A stretch of DNA of 64,000 nucleotides from Altibacter sp. HG106 (GTDB lineage: Bacteria; Bacteroidota; Bacteroidia; Flavobacteriales; Flavobacteriaceae): NCBI RefSeq assembly GCF_028561755.1, contig NZ_JAQQTD010000003.1, positions 248,001-312,000 of the forward strand, written 5' to 3'. The position numbers and the translations under genes are program-made. The notes below the pieces were generated by a model, which saw only the letters and a program-made list of their open reading frames with translations, was not told the origin of the DNA and did no database searches. Of the stretch, positions 19,770 through 27,754 are shown piece by piece (the first letter of the stretch is position 1; every line of letters starts with the position of its first letter).

Positions 19770-21524
19770 ATGTATAGAACGCACAACAACGGGCAGCTTC
19801 GCTCTGGTGATATAGGAACCACAGTAACCCTCTCGGGTTGGGTTCAAAAAATTCGGGACAAAGGATTTATGGTGTGGGTCGATCTTCGGGATCGCTACGG
19901 AATCACCCAATTGATCTTTGACGAAGAACGCACGCCAAAAGAAATGATGGAAACGGCATCCGGGCTAGGGCGTGAATTTGTGATCCAAGTGCGCGGAGAA
20001 GTGATTGAGCGGGAAAGTAAAAACCCAAATCTGCCCACAGGTGACGTTGAAATTTTAGTGCGAGAGATTACTGTGCTCAACAGCTCGTTGACACCTCCTT
20101 TTACCATTGAAGACGACACCGATGGCGGGGAAGATTTGCGCATGAAATATCGTTATTTAGACATTCGTAGAAGCCCCGTGCGCTCCAATTTGGTGTTCCG
20201 TCATAAGGTAACCATGGCCGTTCGCAACTACCTTTCCGGAAAAGATTTTGTGGAAGTGGAAACTCCCTACCTGATCAAATCAACTCCAGAAGGTGCCAGA
20301 GACTTTGTGGTGCCTTCACGCATGAATGAAGGGCAGTTTTATGCGCTGCCACAGTCGCCACAAACCTTTAAACAGTTGTTAATGGTTGGTGGAATGGACA
20401 AATATTTTCAGATCGTGAAATGCTTCCGCGACGAAGACCTGCGTGCGGACCGTCAGCCGGAATTTACCCAGATCGACTGTGAAATGGCGTTTGTAGAACA
20501 GGAAGATGTATTGAATACCTTCGAAGGGCTTACCAAACATCTACTGAAAGAAATCAACGGGGTAACCATCGATAGCTTCCCCAGAATGACCTATGACGAG
20601 GCCATGCGCCGCTACGGAAATGATAAGCCTGATATTCGCTTCGGAATGGAATTCGGAGAATTGAATGAAGTGGCACAGCACAAAGATTTTAAGGTCTTCA
20701 ATTCAGCAGAACTCGTTGTAGGAATTGCTGTTCCCAACGGAAACAACTACAGCAGAAAAGAAATAGACAAACTCATCGATTGGGTGAAGCGTCCGCAAGT
20801 GGGTGCGCTCGGCATGGTGTACGTTCGTTGTAATGACGATGGTACCTACAAATCATCGGTAGATAAATTCTACGACCAAGAAGATCTAGCTGCCTGGGCC
20901 GAAGCTACCGGAGCCAACGCTGGAGACTTGATTTGTGTCCTTTCCGGAGACGCCGCTAAAACTCGTGCCCAACTCAGTGCCTTGCGAATGGAGCTCGCCG
21001 AACAAATGGGCTTGCGAAAACCCGATGAGTTTGCCCCGCTTTGGGTAGTCGATTTCCCCTTACTAGAATGGGATGAGGAAACGGAGCGGTATCATGCCAT
21101 GCACCACCCCTTTACCTCACCGAAACCGGGACAAATGGAATTACTTAAAAGCGATCCCGGTGCCGTGAAGGCCAACGCATACGATTTGGTGCTCAACGGG
21201 AACGAAATTGGTGGAGGTTCCATTCGAATTCATGACAAAGAAATCCAATCGAAAATGTTCGATTATCTTGGCTTCACTCCGGAAGAAGCGAAAGCCCAAT
21301 TTGGATTTTTGATGGATGCCTTTCAGTACGGGGCACCACCGCACGGAGGGATTGCTTTTGGTCTCGACCGACTCGTAGCTATTTTAGGCGGTCAAGAAAC
21401 CATAAGAGATTTTATCGCCTTCCCGAAAAACAACGCCGGTAGGGATGTAATGATCGATGCGCCGGCGCCCATCGACCACGAACAACTCGATGAGCTGCAT
21501 TTGCAACTCAACTTAAAATCGTAA
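19770..21524 (+). CDS. aspS: aspartyl-tRNA synthetase
   Basis: A 584-residue class II synthetase. Start at ATG 19770 ([16 protein letters not shown]), since the open frame upstream runs through the promoter. Domains: OB-fold anticodon-binding domain (1-~105), catalytic core with motif 2 ([18 protein letters not shown]), the bacterial GAD insertion (about 280-420), and motif 3 ([11 protein letters not shown]) near the C-terminus. The bacterial length and the GAD domain distinguish it from archaeal-type enzymes. A terminator follows at 21529. Confidence 0.97.
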   Translation: MYRTHNNGQLRSGDIGTTVTLSGWVQKIRDKGFMVWVDLRDRYGITQLIFDEERTPKEMMETASGLGREFVIQVRGEVIERESKNPNLPTGDVEILVREITVLNSSLTPPFTIEDDTDGGEDLRMKYRYLDIRRSPVRSNLVFRHKVTMAVRNYLSGKDFVEVETPYLIKSTPEGARDFVVPSRMNEGQFYALPQSPQTFKQLLMVGGMDKYFQIVKCFRDEDLRADRQPEFTQIDCEMAFVEQEDVLNTFEGLTKHLLKEINGVTIDSFPRMTYDEAMRRYGNDKPDIRFGMEFGELNEVAQHKDFKVFNSAELVVGIAVPNGNNYSRKEIDKLIDWVKRPQVGALGMVYVRCNDDGTYKSSVDKFYDQEDLAAWAEATGANAGDLICVLSGDAAKTRAQLSALRMELAEQMGLRKPDEFAPLWVVDFPLLEWDEETERYHAMHHPFTSPKPGQMELLKSDPGAVKANAYDLVLNGNEIGGGSIRIHDKEIQSKMFDYLGFTPEEAKAQFGFLMDAFQYGAPPHGGIAFGLDRLVAILGGQETIRDFIAFPKNNAGRDVMIDAPAPIDHEQLDELHLQLNLKS

Positions 21525-21528
21525 CTTT

Positions 21529-21555
21529 AAAATCCTGCATCTCGCAGGATTTTTT
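21529..21555 (+). terminator. rho-independent terminator after aspS
   Basis: Stem aaaatcctgc (21529-21538) / gcaggatttt (21544-21553) and T-run to 21555. It ends only 9 nt before the clc start codon, so clc needs read-through or a promoter buried in the hairpin. Confidence 0.87.
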
Positions 21556-21564
21556 CTTGTAACA

Positions 21565-23358
21565 ATGAAACGACGTTCGGTGCTCAAACGATTTCTAATT
21601 TGGCGATTGCGTCATATCCCGCAGCGCCAGTTCGTATTTGTATTAAGCATTTTTATTGGCTTCCTATCGGGTGTAGGGGCGGTACTGATTAAAAATGGCA
21701 CGCACTTTATTCAGTTGCTGTTAGAAGGCGAATTGATTGAGACCTACCAAACGGCTTTCTACTTTATTTTTCCGCTCATCGGGTTGTTGTTGACCTATCT
21801 TACAGTGACATATGTGATCCGTTCACCATTAACACAAGGAATTCCTGCTACGCTGTTTGCGATCTCCAAGCGCAAAGGGCTTATGAAACGATTCCAAATG
21901 TTTGGAAGTTTGCTTACGGCTCCATTAACCGTAGGTTTTGGAGGGTCTGTAGGACTGGAAGGTCCAACGGTAGCCACGGGAGCGGCAGTAAGCTCTAATG
22001 TGTCTCGGCTCTTTCACATGGATCAACCCACTCGAACGTTATTGATTGGATGTGCGGCAGCAGGTGCCATGTCGTCTATTTTTAAAGCGCCCGTAGCAGC
22101 CATTATTTTTGCGGTTGAAGTATTTGCGTTAGACCTTACCCTTACCTCTCTCGTTCCCTTATTGCTGGCTTCCGTTTCTGCCATCATCACTTCCTATTTT
22201 TTCTTCGGAAATGATGTGCTATTGCCCTTTCGCATCGAAGAGACTTTTCAGTTTCGAGACCTCCCCTATTATATCGCATTGAGTATCGTAGCGGCTTTCG
22301 TCTCGATCTATTTTACTGAAACCTATGCCCGTATTCAACACTTTTTTGAACGGATTGGTTCTCCCATAAAACGCCTCTTGATTGGCGGATTGGGCATTGG
22401 GGTGCTTGTCTATTTTATACCGCCACTTTACGGAGAAGGGTTTGATGTTATTAACAACTTGGTGCAAGGCAACCCCGAGCGTGCGCTGGAGAACAATTTC
22501 TTTCACCTAGACCTCAACAGCGTTTGGGTAGTGGTGGGCCTTTTGGCCGGACTGGTACTTTTTAAAGTCATTGCAGCAGGGTTTACCTTTGGTGCGGGCG
22601 GCGTTGGAGGTATCTTCTCGCCCACGCTATTCATGGGAAGTATTATGGGGTATTGTTTCGCGAGAATCGTCAACGCGCTACCTTTTTTATCACATCGTAT
22701 TTCTGAAAGTAATTTTACCTTAGTGGGAATGACAGGTCTTATGGCAGGCGTACTTCACGCCCCGCTTACTGCCATCTTCCTAATTGCGGAAGTCACCGGT
22801 GGCTACGATCTGTTCATTCCGTTGATGCTTACCGCCGCCATTTCCTTCAGTATCACCAAGCATTTTGTGTCGCATTCGGTGTATTCGATGGAACTCGGAA
22901 AAAAGGGGGAGCTCATTACCCATAATAAAGACCACGCTGTGCTAACGTTTATGGATTTAAGCAGGGTGATTGAAACCAACTTCGTGGTGGTTCATTCAGA
23001 CATGTTGCTGAAGGATATTGTTTCCGAAGCGATCGTTAAATCGAATCGAAACATCTTTCCGGTTGTAGACCGCGAAACCAAAGCCTTAGAAGGAATCATC
23101 CTAATGGACGATCTTCGCCCCATTATGTTTGAACAGAAATTATATGAAGAAATTAGTGCTTCTGAACTGATGCAACATCCTCCCGAAATCATTATCTTGG
23201 GAGAAGACCGCATGACCGATGTGATGCGGAAATTTCAAAATACCGGAGCCTGGAACCTTCCGGTGATCTCTAATAACAGCTATTACGGCTTCGTTTCGAA
23301 ATCAAAACTACTCACGGCCTACCGCCGCAAATTAATCGCCTTTTCAGGAAAAACATGA
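21565..23358 (+). CDS. ClC family chloride channel/antiporter with CBS domains
   Basis: A 597-residue ClC protein: about 10-12 membrane helices (residues ~20-430) followed by a cytoplasmic pair of CBS domains (about 455-590). The filter region GSVGLEGPTVATG retains the gating glutamate (E132), and GAGGVGGIFSPTLFMG matches the second signature. Whether it is a channel or a Cl-/H+ antiporter cannot be decided here. It begins 9 nt past the aspS terminator, and its stop overlaps the next small gene by 4 nt. Confidence 0.92.
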   Translation: MKRRSVLKRFLIWRLRHIPQRQFVFVLSIFIGFLSGVGAVLIKNGTHFIQLLLEGELIETYQTAFYFIFPLIGLLLTYLTVTYVIRSPLTQGIPATLFAISKRKGLMKRFQMFGSLLTAPLTVGFGGSVGLEGPTVATGAAVSSNVSRLFHMDQPTRTLLIGCAAAGAMSSIFKAPVAAIIFAVEVFALDLTLTSLVPLLLASVSAIITSYFFFGNDVLLPFRIEETFQFRDLPYYIALSIVAAFVSIYFTETYARIQHFFERIGSPIKRLLIGGLGIGVLVYFIPPLYGEGFDVINNLVQGNPERALENNFFHLDLNSVWVVVGLLAGLVLFKVIAAGFTFGAGGVGGIFSPTLFMGSIMGYCFARIVNALPFLSHRISESNFTLVGMTGLMAGVLHAPLTAIFLIAEVTGGYDLFIPLMLTAAISFSITKHFVSHSVYSMELGKKGELITHNKDHAVLTFMDLSRVIETNFVVVHSDMLLKDIVSEAIVKSNRNIFPVVDRETKALEGIILMDDLRPIMFEQKLYEEISASELMQHPPEIIILGEDRMTDVMRKFQNTGAWNLPVISNNSYYGFVSKSKLLTAYRRKLIAFSGKT

Positions 23359-23600
23359 GAATCATTTTAATCGTCTTAATTCTATTAATCGCAGCCGGAA
23401 CGTGTTTCGGCTTCTACATAAGACCGGAGGACTACAGGGCCGGAGAACTTTGCATTGGCATCTCTATCGCAGCGCTTTTCTTCCTTTGGATGCCGCTCTT
23501 TATTTTTCATCGTTGGCGAAAACGCAGCTTTAAAGACTATATGTTAACGAAGGAGAACATCGACAAAATGCGCGAAGAAGGGCGAAAGAAAAATCTGTAA
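23355..23600 (+). CDS. 81-residue two-helix membrane protein
   Basis: Two hydrophobic segments (about residues 2-20 and 33-50) and a basic C-terminal tail (WRKRSFKDYMLTKENIDKMR). It overlaps the ClC gene (ATGA), so the two are cotranslated. Family not recognised; a ClC-associated or general envelope role is only a guess from position. Confidence 0.75.
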   Translation: MRIILIVLILLIAAGTCFGFYIRPEDYRAGELCIGISIAALFFLWMPLFIFHRWRKRSFKDYMLTKENIDKMREEGRKKNL

Positions 23601-23696
23601 ATCAGGGGGTTTTTTCAAAATAGTTACATTTTGATAACCTACCGCTCGATATTTACCGTACCTTTACGCCCTATTATTAATTATTATTTTTTTACA

Positions 23697-23894
23697 ATGG
23701 AAGGAACAGTAAAGTTTTTTAACGAATCTAAAGGCTATGGCTTCATCACCAACGACGAAACCGGAAAAGACATCTTTGTACACGTTACAGGATTGAACGG
23801 CGAAGCGCTTAACGAAGGTGACCGAGTTGAGTATGTAGAAGAGGAAGGACGAAAAGGGATGGTAGCCGGACAAGTGCGCGTAATCCACGATTAA
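23697..23894 (+). CDS. cold-shock domain protein
   Basis: A 65-residue CspA-type RNA chaperone: MEGTVKFFNESKGYGFITND contains RNP1 (KGYGFI), and DIFVHVTGLN contains RNP2 (IFVHV). I choose ATG at 23697; the open frame reaches back to 23631 but the extra 22 residues do not resemble the family and are better read as the AT-rich 5' leader. Such leaders commonly regulate csp translation with temperature, but no specific structure is claimed here. A strong terminator follows. Confidence 0.94.
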   Translation: MEGTVKFFNESKGYGFITNDETGKDIFVHVTGLNGEALNEGDRVEYVEEEGRKGMVAGQVRVIHD

Positions 23895-23921
23895 GACATA
23901 TATATCTTACCAATCGATTAC

Positions 23922-23949
23922 AAACCCTCCATTTTTGGAGGGTTTTTTT
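23922..23949. terminator. terminator between csp and tadA
   Basis: Stem aaaccctcca (23922-23931) / tggagggttt (23936-23945) with T-run to 23948; it lies between converging genes and ends at the tadA stop. Confidence 0.88.
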
Positions 23950-23950
23950 A

Positions 23951-24400
23951 TTAATTGAGGTTGCGCTTCTCAATAAAGAACTGCGTAAGAAACCTACGAG
24001 CCTCTTCCTCCATCACCCCACCTATCAGGGTGGTTTTAGGATGCAACTTGGTTTGCATCGCGATACAGCCCCGCTGCTCGTCTCTAGCCCCGTATACGAT
24101 TTTTGAAATCTGACTCCAATACAGCGCCCCTGCACACATCTGGCATGGCTCAATCGTAACGTATAGCGTGCAGCCTTGCAGGTATTTTCCGCCTAAGAAG
24201 TTCGCTGCCGCGGTAATCGCTTGCATTTCAGCATGGGCCGTTACGTCGTTTAAGGTCTCTGTTAGATTATGCGCCTTGGCGATGATCTGATTGTCTATGG
24301 TAATGACCGCCCCAATAGGGATTTCGCCCTGATCGTAGGCAGCACTCGCTTCCTGCAGGGCTTTTTTCATAAAATACGAATCGTCGAACGGTTGAATCAT
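23951..24400 (-). CDS. tadA: tRNA-specific adenosine deaminase-type nucleoside deaminase
   Basis: A 149-residue zinc deaminase. Ligands and catalytic residues: HAE (H56, E58) and PCQMC (C86, C89). The segment GALYWSQISKIVYGA matches TadA better than guanine or cytosine deaminases, which suggests deamination of A34 to inosine in tRNA-Arg(ACG). A free-nucleobase deaminase cannot be fully excluded. Monocistronic; a perfect -7 element ends 4 nt before the ATG. Confidence 0.82.
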   Translation of the reverse strand: MIQPFDDSYFMKKALQEASAAYDQGEIPIGAVITIDNQIIAKAHNLTETLNDVTAHAEMQAITAAANFLGGKYLQGCTLYVTIEPCQMCAGALYWSQISKIVYGARDEQRGCIAMQTKLHPKTTLIGGVMEEEARRFLTQFFIEKRNLN

Positions 24401-24404
24401 GCCT

Positions 24405-24412
24405 CAAAGATA
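24405..24412 (-). promoter_or_regulatory. -7 promoter element of tadA
   Basis: Minus strand TATCTTTG, 4 nt before the ATG at 24400: probable leaderless transcript. Confidence 0.6.
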
Positions 24413-24461
24413 CAGGCTTTTTTGTTCCAAAACATAAGGCGAGAATCCTTATTGAATACGC

Positions 24462-24469
24462 TATCTTTG
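24462..24469 (+). promoter_or_regulatory. -7 promoter element of dxs
   Basis: TATCTTTG, 4 nt before the GTG start at 24474. It supports the GTG as both transcription and translation start. Confidence 0.6.
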
Positions 24470-24473
24470 TGAT

Positions 24474-26255
24474 GTGTCGAATTCATTATTACATAATATA
24501 ACCGACCCGAAAGATTTGCGAAAATTATCGGCGTCTCAATTGCCACAGCTCGCGGAAGAACTGCGTCGGTTTATCATTGAAATCGTTGCTACAAAAGAAG
24601 GACATTTGGGGGCCAGTCTTGGCGTGGTAGAACTTACCATCGCGTTACATTACCTCTTTGACACCCCCCGTGACTTACTGGTTTGGGATGTGGGCCATCA
24701 GGCGTACGGACACAAGATCATCACCGGACGTCGGGAGGTGTTCCATACCAATCGACAGTTGGGTGGCATTAGTGGATTTCCAAAACGAAGCGAGAGCGAA
24801 TACGATACTTTTGGCACCGGTCATAGTAGCACCGCTATTTCGGCAGCCCTAGGTATGGCCACCGCTGCACAACTAAAGGGCGATTACACCCGGCATCATA
24901 TTGCGGTGGTGGGCGATGCCTCCATCGCCAGCGGCATGGCTTTCGAAGCGTTGAACCACGCCGGTGTGAGCAACGCAAACCTTTTGGTGATTTTGAATGA
25001 CAACGCGATTGGCATCGACCCCAGTGTGGGTGCCCTCAAAGAATATTTCTTACAAGCAACGCTCGAAAAACACCCAAAAAACTCGGTTTTTGAAGCCTTT
25101 AATTTTGATTATTCAGGTCCGATAGACGGTCATAACCTTCCTACATTGCTTTCCGAATTAAACCGACTGAAAAACGTTGAGGGGCCCAAATTGCTTCATA
25201 TTAACACCAAGAAAGGGAAAGGCTTAAAACAAGCCGAAGAACAGCAGATTACCTATCACGCTCCCGGAAAGTTTGATGCCAAAACCGGCGACCTTCTTCC
25301 GAAGCAACAAGAAAACCTACCTCCAAAATTTCAAGATGTCTTCGGAAAAACCCTGGTAACCCTTGCAGCAACTAATGAAAACATTGTGGGCATTACTCCG
25401 GCGATGCCTACCGGAAGCTCGCTTAAGTTGATGATGGACGCCTTCCCCGATCGCGCCTTCGATGTAGGGATAGCAGAACAGCACGCAGTGACTTTCGCTG
25501 CAGGTTTGGCAACGCAAGGGATGGTTGTGTTCTGTACTATTTACTCGACCTTTTTACAGCGGGCCTACGATCAGGTAATTCACGATGTTTGTCTACAAGA
25601 CCTTCCCGTTATTTTTTGTTTAGATAGGGCCGGACTCGTAGGGCAAGACGGCGCCACCCATCACGGAATTTTTGACATTGCCGCCTTACGGTGCCTCCCA
25701 AACCTTGTTATTTGCGCTCCGCGGAATGAACAGGAATTGCGAAACATCATGTATACGGCGCAACTAGGGCTGAACCATCCTATTGCCATTCGATATCCTC
25801 GTGGAAGGGGCACTACCCTCAATTGGGAACAGGCTTTTCAGGAGATAGTCATCGGAAAAGGCGAATGTTTGCAGGCGGGAAATAAGATCGCTGTGTTGTC
25901 GCTAGGTACCATGTCGGTACATGTTTCCGAAGCGATCAAAAAAACAAATGCTTCCGAGGAAATTGGTCATTACGATCTTCGGTTTGTAAAACCTTTGGAC
26001 GCGGAGTTGCTTCATAGCGTATTCCAAAAATATGCCGCGGTGGTTACAGTAGAGGATGGGGTCGTAAAAGGAGGCGTGGGAAGTGCTGTTACCGAATTTG
26101 CTACGGAACATCACTATACCGCTAAGCTTCATCGTCTAGGCATTCCCGATGTCTTTCCAGAGCACGGCAGCGTGGAAGCTTTGCAGGAACAATGTGGAAT
26201 TTCTTCAGAAGCGCTTACCCAAACTCTCAAGGAATTGCTTACAAGGCTCCGTTAA
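24474..26255 (+). CDS. dxs: 1-deoxy-D-xylulose-5-phosphate synthase
   Basis: A 593-residue thiamine-diphosphate enzyme that condenses pyruvate and glyceraldehyde 3-phosphate, the first step of the MEP isoprenoid pathway. Features: GHQAYGHKI and the cofactor-binding region GDASIASGMAFEALNHAG ... ILNDN, the catalytic-domain segment AEQHAVTFAAGLATQG, and HPIAIRYPRGRG. Start is GTG (24474); an ATG 2 nt upstream is out of frame. It is slightly shorter than E. coli Dxs (620). Its 3' end overlaps the converging dgt gene by 17 bp. Confidence 0.95.
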   Translation: MSNSLLHNITDPKDLRKLSASQLPQLAEELRRFIIEIVATKEGHLGASLGVVELTIALHYLFDTPRDLLVWDVGHQAYGHKIITGRREVFHTNRQLGGISGFPKRSESEYDTFGTGHSSTAISAALGMATAAQLKGDYTRHHIAVVGDASIASGMAFEALNHAGVSNANLLVILNDNAIGIDPSVGALKEYFLQATLEKHPKNSVFEAFNFDYSGPIDGHNLPTLLSELNRLKNVEGPKLLHINTKKGKGLKQAEEQQITYHAPGKFDAKTGDLLPKQQENLPPKFQDVFGKTLVTLAATNENIVGITPAMPTGSSLKLMMDAFPDRAFDVGIAEQHAVTFAAGLATQGMVVFCTIYSTFLQRAYDQVIHDVCLQDLPVIFCLDRAGLVGQDGATHHGIFDIAALRCLPNLVICAPRNEQELRNIMYTAQLGLNHPIAIRYPRGRGTTLNWEQAFQEIVIGKGECLQAGNKIAVLSLGTMSVHVSEAIKKTNASEEIGHYDLRFVKPLDAELLHSVFQKYAAVVTVEDGVVKGGVGSAVTEFATEHHYTAKLHRLGIPDVFPEHGSVEALQEQCGISSEALTQTLKELLTRLR

Positions 26256-27579
26256 GACGACGGTACAACTGCAATGCATTTCCGTCGGTCAGTCTCGCGA
26301 CAAAATCACAACATTTCATAAGGTATTCATAAACTGTATCATCCTGATTGAGATCCTCCTGAAAGTTTTGCAACAGCAAGCGATCGTAGTGTCGGTCTGT
26401 ACCGAGATGATACTGTTCAAAGGCCGTGGTATAGGCATCTAAAATCTCTGTAAGCATTTTATACCCTGCAATTTCCTTGTCGATCACTTCTTTACTTTGA
26501 TAGACTTTTTCTACGCTAATTTTAATGATATCATCAATCTGTGCCTTATAGGAAGATCGATCTAAAAGCGCTTCGGAAAAAGTTCCGGACAAGATCGATT
26601 CTTCGTTTTCAATAAAAACGCGTACGGCCTCCTGAATCAGGGTGTGTACCGCAAGCGATCGCAAGTAGGCCAAACGATCGGAAGCTTTGGTTAAGGCATG
26701 GTATTTATCGGTTTGAATTCGGTCTTGCACCAATTTAATCAAATACTCTAAGGCGAATTCTTCTTCGATCAAGCCAAGGTTGATACCGTCTTCAAAGTCG
26801 ATGATCGTATAACAAATATCATCAGCTGCTTCCACCAAATAGGTTAAGGGATGCCGCGCGTAGCCATGAGGAGATTCAGCATGTCTCGAAAGAAGACCCA
26901 GTTCTTGGACCACTTCTTCAAAGAAGGAGCGATCGCATTGGAATACCCCAAACTTCTTATCGGCGATATGGTTGGTGGGTTTCACCGGCAAGGAAGGTTT
27001 TGGATATTTCATAAACGCTCCAAGGGTCGCATACGACAAGCGGAGACCTCCCTGTACTCCATGCTTGGTTTCCGTAAGCATCTTAAAGCCATTCGCATTG
27101 CCTTCAAAAGCGACCAAATCTTGATATTCAGCATCGCTAAGTTGCTCTTTGAACCGTCGTCCGTTTCCGTTTCGGAAAAAATCACCAATGGCCTTTTCGC
27201 CACTATGCCCAAAGGGTGGATTTCCAATATCGTGCGCCAAAGAGGCTGCTGCCACGATGGCGCCAAAATCATTAAATCGATATCCAAGTGTAGAGACCAG
27301 ATGTGGGTGCCTTTCTAAAATTGCGGTTCCGGTCGCCCGCCCTAGCGACCTGCCCACCACCGAAACTTCTAAGCTATGTGTTAAGCGCGTATGAACAAAG
27401 GAGGTTTTCGACAAGGGGATGACCTGTGTTTTATCCTGCAAACTACGAAAGGAGGAAGAAAAAATGATGCGGTCGTAATCTACCTCAAAACCGAGGCGGG
27501 TTTCATCTTGTTCAATGCGAAGGCGCTTGTTGGCATCGCCCTGTCTTTTCAAGGATAAAAGTTGCTCCCATTGCATCAT
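26239..27579 (-). CDS. dgt: deoxyguanosinetriphosphate triphosphohydrolase-like protein
   Basis: A 446-residue HD-superfamily dNTP triphosphohydrolase (dGTP to deoxyguanosine plus triphosphate). The metal site is visible as TRLTHSLEVSVVGR (first His) and SLAHDIGNPPFGHSGE (His-Asp), about residues 60-130, with YTIIDFEDG supplying the last aspartate. Begins MMQ; either of the two adjacent ATGs may be used. The C-terminal codons overlap the end of dxs on the other strand by 17 bp. Confidence 0.9.
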   Translation of the reverse strand: MMQWEQLLSLKRQGDANKRLRIEQDETRLGFEVDYDRIIFSSSFRSLQDKTQVIPLSKTSFVHTRLTHSLEVSVVGRSLGRATGTAILERHPHLVSTLGYRFNDFGAIVAAASLAHDIGNPPFGHSGEKAIGDFFRNGNGRRFKEQLSDAEYQDLVAFEGNANGFKMLTETKHGVQGGLRLSYATLGAFMKYPKPSLPVKPTNHIADKKFGVFQCDRSFFEEVVQELGLLSRHAESPHGYARHPLTYLVEAADDICYTIIDFEDGINLGLIEEEFALEYLIKLVQDRIQTDKYHALTKASDRLAYLRSLAVHTLIQEAVRVFIENEESILSGTFSEALLDRSSYKAQIDDIIKISVEKVYQSKEVIDKEIAGYKMLTEILDAYTTAFEQYHLGTDRHYDRLLLQNFQEDLNQDDTVYEYLMKCCDFVARLTDGNALQLYRRLNGAL

Positions 27580-27631
27580 AAGAAAGGTGAATTTTAGAGC
27601 CGAAAGATACTGATTTCAGAAGGACTCGCGG

Positions 27632-27654
27632 CGAAATCGATTTCGAAATTTCGA
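27632..27654. promoter_or_regulatory. two overlapping palindromes upstream of the TonB receptor
   Basis: CGAAATCGATTTCG (27632-27645) and TCGAAATTTCGA (27643-27654) are perfect palindromes sharing three bases, in the 175-bp gap between dgt and the receptor gene. They have the form of operator sites for a dimeric regulator; no family assignment is possible. Confidence 0.4.
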
Positions 27655-27666
27655 TTAACAATTCGA

Positions 27667-27703
27667 TAACCTTAATGTTATGTAAGGTTAATCTGGGGTT
27701 AAC
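27667..27703 (+). promoter_or_regulatory. inverted repeat and Pho-box-like direct repeats before the TonB receptor
   Basis: TAACCTTA (27667-27674) and TAAGGTTA (27683-27690) form a perfect 8-bp inverted repeat. Overlapping it, GGTTAAT (27686-27692), 4 nt, GGTTAAC (27697-27703) are 7-bp direct repeats with an 11-bp period, the geometry of Pho boxes. A similar arrangement precedes the porin gene and, more weakly, the PiT gene. Confidence 0.4.
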
Positions 27704-27754
27704 GGCACCTTTACATTGTGTGTTCATCTTTGCCCCAAGAAATTAAACAACGAA

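Noticed and set aside
23631-23696. N-terminal extension of the cold-shock protein
   Set aside because: The added 22 residues are unlike Csp proteins; the region is AT-rich leader.
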